In this document: positions 18,251 through 26,146 of the stretch, piece after piece
Position numbering within the stretch: position 1 is the stretch's first letter
How the letters are laid out: each line of letters starts with the position of its first letter
Assembly (NCBI GenBank): GCA_048498995.1
Contig: JBEHWX010000017.1
Span: 1 to 64,000 of the forward strand
From: JBEHWX01 sp048498995
GTDB lineage: Bacteria > Bacteroidota > Ignavibacteria > OLB7
Reading direction: 5' to 3'
DNA length: 64,000 bases
The notes under the pieces: generated by a model
Told to the model about the DNA's origin: nothing
The model's database searches: none
The model's input: the letters and a program-made list of their open reading frames with translations, nothing else
Program-made: the position numbers and the translations under genes

Positions 18251-21200
18251 CTATTGCGCCGCGTCATTTACTCCACTGACCGAAACGCCGGCTGCGGGGT
18301 CAAACTTCACCCCTTCGGGAAAGGGCCCGTAGTACTCCAAATAATAGCGCCTAACGGATTCAAAATACTTCCGATCAATTGCATTTATCTGATCCCATAT
18401 CAAGTCGTATGGAGTGCCCGCGTTAGGATGAATTGGTATCTCGCCATTACCCCCATAATAGTATTCATGGTGATCCTGATAGCTATTGGACCCACGCCGG
18501 TTATCTATATGTGAAAAAATTTCATGGTAAAGAGTCTCAAGATTATCTCCGCTCACCCCTTCCTCCTTGTTGAACAATTCAGGATTCACGAAAATCACAC
18601 TATGAACACCATCGCCGCCGCACATCAACGACACACCCTGCAAGTCCGAAGCCATATAAATTTCTCGCTGATCTTGCGCTTTAGTCGGATCGTCTTTTCG
18701 CGTCCACCTCCACGCGGAGAAATCAAAATTCCCATCGACAACCAACCCTGCCATTCTCCCCGCACCCCAAATGCCGTACAGAGTTACAGCCAAATAACCA
18801 TCCACCGAAGCCGCATCGGAAATATAAATATGCCTATCGGTTGACGAAATAAATTTATCCAGAAGTTCCTTCCCTAGTGGCGTGGCATACAATAAGTCTA
18901 GAGCGGCCAGAACCCTCCTGTTGCTCGTATACAGTATCACCGAATCCCCCCCAGCGTCGCCAGTCACGATCGGCGAATTAAGACCGTACGCGTACGGAGA
19001 AACGGAAGGATATTTCTCCCGCAGCCGGTCGGCGGACATCCACCTTGCGAGCCTCACGTCATACAAACGTGCACCGAAGTCACTATACGTATTCTTCGCA
19101 TTTGACAACTCATCAACGTGTTCCGTTCCAGCGAATCCGAACCTGGGCACCAGAGGACCATTGTACGACCGTTGAGGTTGTTCCATTCCGAAGGCATAGT
19201 GATTCGACAAACGCTGAATATCAGCCTTATATGGCGCTTGCCCAGGCCCAGAAGGATCGGCAATCTTCATATCACTTGCAATGGCTCTGACGCTCCCGAG
19301 ATGGTCTTTCAGCTCATACCCTTTCTCTCGCAATATTCGCGAATAGACCATTGCAGGTGTCAGCAACCCTCGATACACTCCGCTCGGATCAACAGTCGCG
19401 ATACGGTCCTGCGAAGCGTTCCCATAGATGAGCCACGATGCAACTCTGGGCAAGCATTGCGGAAGCTCCGGAATTCCATCGATCAATGGCGCGGCACCAT
19501 CCGGCTGATTCAATCCAGGAGGTGGTGGAGGCAGAGAGTTATCAGAGCAGGAACGCTCATAGATGGCGAGCACCTTACCCGTGGCATCGTAGACGTACCA
19601 AGTCGTCGCGGTACTCTGGGAAGGAGGCACCTGGAAGGAGTTGAGGGTCGTCACCTCCTTCTTCACCTTGTTGCCTCTGCCATCGTACGTATAGACAATC
19701 GTTCGTGTCGTCGTACCCGACGGGCGTGAGACCAGCTTCACCTTGTTATAGAGTGACCAGTTCAACAGTGCCGGCTCAGCAGGATCATTGTCCGCGATCA
19801 TCTGGCCAATGGCATCGTACTGATACCGGCCTGGGGCCTGATTATCGATATCGGAACTGTAGGCAGCTGCCGGCACAACATCATGGACCCAATCCAACTG
19901 ATGGGTGCCGGGGAGATAATGATACTCCAGGCTATCCATGTCAACGTTTCCGAGATTACCATTTCTCAGGACCCGCTGAATGCTACCATCCGGATCATAG
20001 CGGAACCAGCTTCTGTAATCGTCCACGACAGATCCACTCAGTCCATGAGCGGGAATGGAGTTAGCATGAAAGAAATCTTCCTGAATCAGCCGGCCGAGCT
20101 CATCATATCGATATTGATTCGCCGATATCCCCGGATAGGCCATTGTTGGAACGCCTGGCCCTGGCGTGACGGTCTGCATGTTCGTGGTCCAGTTCGCAAT
20201 GTTTCCATCGTACAGATCACGCCCGGTCTTCTGATAATACCACGAGGGTCCATCTGAGGATATCGAGTCGTAGGGGGAGTCCGCGCCCCCGCTGCGGTGC
20301 TGGAAGTCGCGCCAGTAATAGTTGAGAATCATGCCGAATGCATCCGCCGCGTACGAGTTGCCGGTGCCGTCCGATCCGGGATCGAACGCTGGCTTATCCC
20401 CCAGCGCCGGGTGGTTGATGGCCTTCAGCCAGCCCTGGATCGTATAGACGTAGTCCATGCCCTGCACGCTGTCTTCTCCGTACATAGCTCGTTTCAACGG
20501 ACCATGGTCGAAGTACCGGTTGGCCAGGTCGCGGTCCCAGATCACCTGATCCCGGGAGGTCTTCACCACCACCATCCGGCCGTCGGCGTCATACTCGTAC
20601 TTGTGGAAGAACTGATCGGCGAAGCCCTCGTTGTAGCGGATCATCAGCGGCCGCAGACCGATCAGGTCGTAGTCGTATGCCACCGTCGTCTTGCCGAGGC
20701 CTGGAAGCCCCTGCTCGATCCAGGCCACGTTCCCATGAGCATCGTAGCTGTAGTGAGTGTGGACCGAATCGTCGGTGAAGATATGACTGATCCGGTTCTG
20801 TAAAAACCGCTGCGGGCGGCCATTCAGCGTCGAGCCGGAAGACGACGTGTACACGGTCATCACCTTCTCGGTCCCGCTGGCCGTGGTCGGGAAGCCGGAA
20901 GCGTTGTTGACGTTGGCCGAGGAGAGCGTCGCCGGGTTTCCGGTGACCTTCCCGGTCTCGATCACCCTTCCCAAACGGTCGTACTTCACGTAGGCATAGT
21001 TGCTGTCGACCGCCTGCTTGGCGTTCTTCGAGAAACGGACCTCTCCCTTGTCGTCGTAGTAGGTCCAGGCGTCTCCCGCGTCGGGGCTCCGCTTGTGGAC
21101 CTGCTGATGCAGTGAGTTGAACTCGTAGCCGGAGGCAAGCTGATGCGCCGGATGCTGCGAACGGCTCCGGGCACTCAACGTCACCCCAGCCGGAGGGACC

Positions 21201-24200
21201 GTCTTCACCAGATTCCCGGCCCGGTCGTGATAGAAGAGGGTAAAGTGATACTCCTGCAGCTTGTAGCCGACCCGGAACAGGTCCTGGATCGAGCTCGGCG
21301 CCGTGCACGTGGTCCGATAGTCCCGCTGGAGACGATCGAGATGTCCCTGGATCAGCTCCCGGACCTGCTTGTCGATGTACTCCCGCAGATACGCGCCGGT
21401 GGTCTCCTCACAGGTGAGATCCCGGAGAAGCAGGGTGGTATCACGCACGGTCGGGTCGAGCCAACGGAAGCAGATCTGCGTGGAGCAGGACTGGGCACAG
21501 ACGTTCGTGCAGACCACCATCGTATATGTATCCTCCGGAAGCAGCGTATCCGGCATCACGCTCAGCGGCGAGGGAGGGAGCAGATTGAAGCGCGAGCAGT
21601 ACCTGGTATAGTAGAGCTTGCAGGAGTCGGCTCCGGTACCGAGCGAGAACTCCCCATGAATGTCCACCGCCTGAATGAACAGGTACTGGAGCAGGTTGGG
21701 AGGACATCCCGAGCTGGCGCGATCCCAGGTAACCGAAGTGGTCGGCGTGATGGGAGGACCGAAGATGCAGCTCAGACCGAAGGAGCCGAGAAGCTCACTT
21801 ACGCGGTTCCACTCGTACGTGCAGGTTGGGTCATCGAATCCCATGACGCCGGCTTCATCCCGCAGCTTCTTCAACTCCCGATTCAGGTAGTTGACGAGCA
21901 TCCGGTTGCGATTCCGGCCGGTCGCGCTCACCAGCGAAAAACCGGTGGGGCAGTTGCCGCTTCCATCGGGCACATGTGCCTCGAAGGCACAGTACATCGA
22001 CTTGGTCATCGCCACCCTCTCGGCCCCCGTCCCCAACCCTTTGATGTGACCGCCGCCATCGCGGACGATCGACAACGCGCATCCTTCCTGGCACTTGTCG
22101 ACGAGCGCCCACGCCGCGCACTCCACCTGGGTGAGAGGAATGTCGTAGCCAATGCCACCCGGCCCATAGCCGGCGGGAATGTCCGATCCATCCGGCAGGG
22201 TCTGATCACCCTGCACCACCTTACCGGCCTTGTGGTATGCGTCGATCACCGCCAGGCGGAACCCGAGCAGCTTCTGCTCGCACTTCGACTTGCAGGTATC
22301 CTGAATCCGCGACCGGATCGTGGTGATCGCCGTCTCGCTGGTGTCGTTACCCCATCCGGCCGGCTGGTACTTCTTCAGGCTGTCCGGAATGGAACTGCCT
22401 GATGCATTCACGCAGTCGGCAAGCAGAGCCCACTGAGCCGTGCTGTCCTTCGTCCAGCCCGAGCCGCTGGCCGCGTATCTGGAATAGTGCTCGCAGACCG
22501 TGTCGGTCCCCGCCTGGTAATGGAAGTACCAGTACGGATGGCTGATATAGCCCTTTTTGCCTCCTCCGCAATCACCGGACTTGCAGTTCGAGAAACCGCG
22601 GAGCTTTCGTCCGGCCATCCGCATGAACATGTCCAGCAGATCGAAGCTCCTATTCAACTTGGAGGGATTTCCGGAGCCATCGGTCGTTGCCAGCATCGGA
22701 TAGGCCTCCATCAGCACGCGCCACACATTGAAGAGATAGGTGCAGTCGTATCCGGCCGAATCGATCATGCGATCGATCATGCGGTCGAACGTTCCGGCAA
22801 GGCTGTCGGTCGGGACGTACTGATAGGTCGGCAGGCTGTCGGTAAAGAAGAAGTCGTTCAACGTGACGCCGGTGCGCCCCTTATCCCACATATCATGGAG
22901 AAGCGCCTCGAAGCTCGGATGGCCGAACCGACAGGCGTTCGCCTCGCAGGTTCTCTTCGGAATGTCGATCAGACCGCAGCCGATCGGCACGTTGACATGG
23001 TAGTACCCGGCGCTATCCTCGGCTAGGTGGAGCGTATCCTCCAGGTACCGGTAGAGTCCCGTGAGATCATTGCGGCCCAGATGCTCATTCACATGGCTCA
23101 ACGATGCATTGACGGAGCCGGCCACGCTGGCGCGCACGGTCGTCAGATGCTCATCCAGGTACGTGCGGCCGGACGGGCTCTCGGTCGTGACCGTGAGGGG
23201 GTCGGTGTTCCCGGTCTCGATGATGCGCTCGACGATATAGCTGCCCGGGTCGGGGAGCGCAACGGTCGTGTCGAACGTGGGAGGGAAGGGGGAAAGGCAG
23301 TCCCCGCCGGAGAACGTCATCCGGTACTTCCAGCTCTTGGTCGGATCGTCGACGTGATGGACCTTCAGTGTCACGACATAGTCGCACCGCACGCAGAAGC
23401 TCGCGCAGGCGTTCTGGATGGTCTTCGGCGTGATCTCGTAATGGAGATAGAGCGTCGTCGGTTGCGGCACCACGATCGTCTTGCTGGCCACAAGCCCACG
23501 CTCGCCGAACGGGACATTGTCGGAGATGACATCCGAAGCGATGGTATCGAGCACCACCGGCTCGTCGAGCTTGTCCAGGATAGTGGAGTCGATGCCGCGC
23601 GCCATGCAGGTGGCGATGGTAAGCCCGGCATTGTCGACATAGGCGACGTGGACCATGTTGTTCGGGTCGACGGAGAACACCTTCTGCACGGTGGACGCGG
23701 CCGGCGCCTCGTCACCGAAGAGGCGGATCAGCTCGTAATCGGTCGGCGTGCCGTAATACGTCCTCGCGGTTCTGTTCTTGCCGCCACCGATCGTGCTGCC
23801 GATCCGATGCACAGTGCCCGGCCCGCCGACTTCGCGGGGGCGGTCGAGACCATCCTCCAGGTAGAGCGTCCGGGTGAAGGCATATCCACCCGCGCTCGGA
23901 ATGGTCTTGTCATGGTTCTTGTCGGAGTAGTAATCGGTGATGCCGAGATTCACCGGATCGGGAGAACGGAAGTTGACATCCTTGTCGAAGTTGTCGGCCG
24001 TGTACAGCTTCGGAATGGTGAGCATGTCGTAGTAGGTGAGGGCCGTGGCGATATAGCCGAAGCCCGCCTTGTCGTAGACAGGGGAGGGGAGCGATGTCAT
24101 CGCCGGACGGCCGCTGTAGTCGTACACGGTCTGCGTCGTCACATACGCATCACTCGATGCCAGGTAGCGCTGGTGCTGTTTTCCCTGCATCAGCCCGGTC

Positions 24201-25342
24201 GCATACGTCATCTCCTCGGCGATCTTCGTTCCATCCTCCGACTCGCTGAACTGGCGATGGTAGATCCAGTTCAGGTTTTCGTCGAACTGACGGAAGAAGA
24301 AGACGCCGCCACCGGAAAGATCGGTCGGCAAGTCAATCAGTGTTCCTTGGGCCGGAGCATTCGTCCACTCACCCCAGTTTCGTTCGTCGCCGGCGCCACC
24401 GGGATAGAGATTTCCGATCGCGCGAACGCGAAAGGCGTAGTATCCGGATCCCTCGGCCAGTGTGAGGGTGATGCTTCGCTTGCCGCTGCCGGTTTCGAGC
24501 GTCATCGCCTGCGACCAGTCGATGCGCGCCTTCACGCTCCGCTCGTCGGTCGTGCGACTCGGATCGACGTTGTAAAGTCGCATGAGCTGGACCTGGTAGT
24601 TTCCGACCGAATCATCGCAGTCGGACCGCCCAGGAGTCCAAGTAATCTCCACGCGAGGCGCGTCCGTGCTATCCCCCTCGGTGGTGGCCTGGGCATTGAT
24701 GTATGGGAGCGGTGGCAACGTGTAATTGTTGAACGGACTCAGGTTCCACTCTTCGGTGTAGCGGACCTCGAGCTTCGCGGCTTTCGACAGGGGAGAAGGA
24801 GCACCGAGGTTGTCGGACCAGGAGTCGATGGATACCGCGAGCGAATCGATGCCCGGATATTCCGCCGTGAAATCGTGCATGAAGACCTGCTCCGGAATGA
24901 TCTTGTTCAAGGGAGCGGTCTTTGACTGGATCGTGAGGGTGCAGGGATAATCCGCACCCGGCACGAGTACACCGGACGAGTTATATCCCTTGACACGAAC
25001 GCCGAGCGTCATGATAAACGACGTCGTGTCGAACGTGTAGTCGTTCTCTCCCATCTTCAACGTCACGAAAAGCGTGGCTTTCCGAATCGATCGCGTCGGC
25101 TCCGTACAGCTGTAGGTAAGGGGGTTGGGAACTATGCGCAAACCACGCACGAACCCGAAGGCAAGCGAATCGTACTTGATCAGAGTCTTTGTGACCTTGG
25201 GCAGGTATACATAGGGCGAAACCGAAGAGAGGGGATTATCCGGTTCTCCCCCCGATATCACCTGGGCCCCGCAACGGATCGTGAGGAACAGGGCGATGAT
25301 GCTCAGCATCAGGAATCGCGCAACGGAACTGATCTTCTTCAT
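18251..25342 (-). CDS. Rhs-core (YD-repeat) giant protein with HExxxH-bearing variable tip
   Basis: A protein of 2363 residues with a signal peptide (MKKISSVARFLMLSIIALFL, cleavage near CGAQ). After an N-terminal region with a fibronectin-like stretch (VEITWTPGRSDCDDSVGNYQ) and a long cysteine-rich middle, YD repeats appear (TYYDDKGEVRFSKNAKQA, KYDRLGRVIETGK, KYEYDADGRMVVV, RYDELGRLIQEDF, YTYDGRGNKVKK). The Rhs-associated core follows: YELKDHLGSVRAI, then ARLYDVRLARWMSADRL, YPSVSPYAYGLNSPI and DAGGD near residue 2130. The last 230 or so residues are a non-repeat tip with H2273-E-I-F-S-H2278 and D2290-H-H-E2293, a possible metal site. GC drops visibly in the tip. Probably exported and shell-forming, by analogy with Rhs/TcC proteins; tip activity is unproven. 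Confidence 0.85.
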   Translation of the reverse strand: MKKISSVARFLMLSIIALFLTIRCGAQVISGGEPDNPLSSVSPYVYLPKVTKTLIKYDSLAFGFVRGLRIVPNPLTYSCTEPTRSIRKATLFVTLKMGENDYTFDTTSFIMTLGVRVKGYNSSGVLVPGADYPCTLTIQSKTAPLNKIIPEQVFMHDFTAEYPGIDSLAVSIDSWSDNLGAPSPLSKAAKLEVRYTEEWNLSPFNNYTLPPLPYINAQATTEGDSTDAPRVEITWTPGRSDCDDSVGNYQVQLMRLYNVDPSRTTDERSVKARIDWSQAMTLETGSGKRSITLTLAEGSGYYAFRVRAIGNLYPGGAGDERNWGEWTNAPAQGTLIDLPTDLSGGGVFFFRQFDENLNWIYHRQFSESEDGTKIAEEMTYATGLMQGKQHQRYLASSDAYVTTQTVYDYSGRPAMTSLPSPVYDKAGFGYIATALTYYDMLTIPKLYTADNFDKDVNFRSPDPVNLGITDYYSDKNHDKTIPSAGGYAFTRTLYLEDGLDRPREVGGPGTVHRIGSTIGGGKNRTARTYYGTPTDYELIRLFGDEAPAASTVQKVFSVDPNNMVHVAYVDNAGLTIATCMARGIDSTILDKLDEPVVLDTIASDVISDNVPFGERGLVASKTIVVPQPTTLYLHYEITPKTIQNACASFCVRCDYVVTLKVHHVDDPTKSWKYRMTFSGGDCLSPFPPTFDTTVALPDPGSYIVERIIETGNTDPLTVTTESPSGRTYLDEHLTTVRASVAGSVNASLSHVNEHLGRNDLTGLYRYLEDTLHLAEDSAGYYHVNVPIGCGLIDIPKRTCEANACRFGHPSFEALLHDMWDKGRTGVTLNDFFFTDSLPTYQYVPTDSLAGTFDRMIDRMIDSAGYDCTYLFNVWRVLMEAYPMLATTDGSGNPSKLNRSFDLLDMFMRMAGRKLRGFSNCKSGDCGGGKKGYISHPYWYFHYQAGTDTVCEHYSRYAASGSGWTKDSTAQWALLADCVNASGSSIPDSLKKYQPAGWGNDTSETAITTIRSRIQDTCKSKCEQKLLGFRLAVIDAYHKAGKVVQGDQTLPDGSDIPAGYGPGGIGYDIPLTQVECAAWALVDKCQEGCALSIVRDGGGHIKGLGTGAERVAMTKSMYCAFEAHVPDGSGNCPTGFSLVSATGRNRNRMLVNYLNRELKKLRDEAGVMGFDDPTCTYEWNRVSELLGSFGLSCIFGPPITPTTSVTWDRASSGCPPNLLQYLFIQAVDIHGEFSLGTGADSCKLYYTRYCSRFNLLPPSPLSVMPDTLLPEDTYTMVVCTNVCAQSCSTQICFRWLDPTVRDTTLLLRDLTCEETTGAYLREYIDKQVRELIQGHLDRLQRDYRTTCTAPSSIQDLFRVGYKLQEYHFTLFYHDRAGNLVKTVPPAGVTLSARSRSQHPAHQLASGYEFNSLHQQVHKRSPDAGDAWTYYDDKGEVRFSKNAKQAVDSNYAYVKYDRLGRVIETGKVTGNPATLSSANVNNASGFPTTASGTEKVMTVYTSSSGSTLNGRPQRFLQNRISHIFTDDSVHTHYSYDAHGNVAWIEQGLPGLGKTTVAYDYDLIGLRPLMIRYNEGFADQFFHKYEYDADGRMVVVKTSRDQVIWDRDLANRYFDHGPLKRAMYGEDSVQGMDYVYTIQGWLKAINHPALGDKPAFDPGSDGTGNSYAADAFGMILNYYWRDFQHRSGGADSPYDSISSDGPSWYYQKTGRDLYDGNIANWTTNMQTVTPGPGVPTMAYPGISANQYRYDELGRLIQEDFFHANSIPAHGLSGSVVDDYRSWFRYDPDGSIQRVLRNGNLGNVDMDSLEYHYLPGTHQLDWVHDVVPAAAYSSDIDNQAPGRYQYDAIGQMIADNDPAEPALLNWSLYNKVKLVSRPSGTTTRTIVYTYDGRGNKVKKEVTTLNSFQVPPSQSTATTWYVYDATGKVLAIYERSCSDNSLPPPPPGLNQPDGAAPLIDGIPELPQCLPRVASWLIYGNASQDRIATVDPSGVYRGLLTPAMVYSRILREKGYELKDHLGSVRAIASDMKIADPSGPGQAPYKADIQRLSNHYAFGMEQPQRSYNGPLVPRFGFAGTEHVDELSNAKNTYSDFGARLYDVRLARWMSADRLREKYPSVSPYAYGLNSPIVTGDAGGDSVILYTSNRRVLAALDLLYATPLGKELLDKFISSTDRHIYISDAASVDGYLAVTLYGIWGAGRMAGLVVDGNFDFSAWRWTRKDDPTKAQDQREIYMASDLQGVSLMCGGDGVHSVIFVNPELFNKEEGVSGDNLETLYHEIFSHIDNRRGSNSYQDHHEYYYGGNGEIPIHPNAGTPYDLIWDQINAIDRKYFESVRRYYLEYYGPFPEGVKFDPAAGVSVSGVNDAAQ

Positions 25343-25351
25343 GACGGCCGA

Positions 25352-26146
25352 TTACTGGTGGTTGCGTCTGTTCTTTCGATAATCCACGACCTGGTATCCT
25401 TCATACCTGGCCCGCAGCGGCGCGATAATGTCGGCATGCTCCTCACGGTCGAGCTTCTCGATCTCGGTGTTCTCCACGCCATAGCTGATGAAATCGAAAG
25501 TCAGCGTGACCGAGAATATCGGAGATGGCTCGGTGTAGCCGATCGTCACTGTGTGGAGTACATGCATGGCCGGATCATACAGGAGCGTTATCCGCTCGAC
25601 GCCGGTTCCACGTCGGATCCCGATGGGAGCTCCCACCACAACCCGCCTGAGGGATTCCCCTTTCTCACCTGCCACGTCACGGCATTCGATGACCGTGCCT
25701 CGCATGAGGAGCGAATCCCGGAGCATCGCGAACGGATCGTTATCGGCCCCATCATGATTCGGGGGCGAGTCCATCACATAGATGGAACGGGTGGCATGGA
25801 TGGCCGTTGCCGCTGATATGGTATCCCGGATCGATTCGAACTCCGGCGATGTAACGTGAAGCAGCGTTCGCGACATCCTCGCCGTCACGGACGATTCCGA
25901 CGCGGGGACATGCGCCGAATCCCGCATCGTCGTATGCACAGTGTAGCGCATGTCGATGTAACGACTGGAGCTGCTCAAAGCGCTCATCGCGGCGTAGATC
26001 GAACGAGCCTCCTCCAGACACTCTGGCTCCTGCGCTTCCGCGAACGATGGGCCGCAGAAGAGAAGGGTAAGCACACCAATCAGGCATGCCGTGAAGCTGC
26101 CGCCGTGCGCACCGACATAAGACCGAATGGGAATGGCCCTCCTCAT
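25352..26146 (-). CDS. Exported protein with LolA-like features in the SpvB/Rhs operon
   Basis: A protein of 264 residues. The start ATG 26146 overlaps the preceding stop (ATGA). A rather long N-terminal region ends in a signal core (FTACLIGVLTLLFCGPSFAE, cleavage near EAQE). The mature part has an early helix (EEARSIYAAMSALSSSSRY) and then strands (YIDMRYTVHTTMR, RMSRTLLHVTS, IGIRRGTGVERITLLYDP, VLHTVTIGYTEP, SVTLTFDFISYG). This pattern resembles the half-barrel of LolA-type proteins, but the similarity is by eye only. It is locked into the operon 9 bp before the Rhs gene, so it may serve export or assembly of the large surface proteins. Function otherwise unknown. Confidence 0.6.
   Translation of the reverse strand: MRRAIPIRSYVGAHGGSFTACLIGVLTLLFCGPSFAEAQEPECLEEARSIYAAMSALSSSSRYIDMRYTVHTTMRDSAHVPASESSVTARMSRTLLHVTSPEFESIRDTISAATAIHATRSIYVMDSPPNHDGADNDPFAMLRDSLLMRGTVIECRDVAGEKGESLRRVVVGAPIGIRRGTGVERITLLYDPAMHVLHTVTIGYTEPSPIFSVTLTFDFISYGVENTEIEKLDREEHADIIAPLRARYEGYQVVDYRKNRRNHQ

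Noticed and set aside
23027..24925. Plus-strand frame of 632 codons inside the Rhs gene
   Set aside because: Antisense shadow; product is low complexity and its boundaries match no signal.
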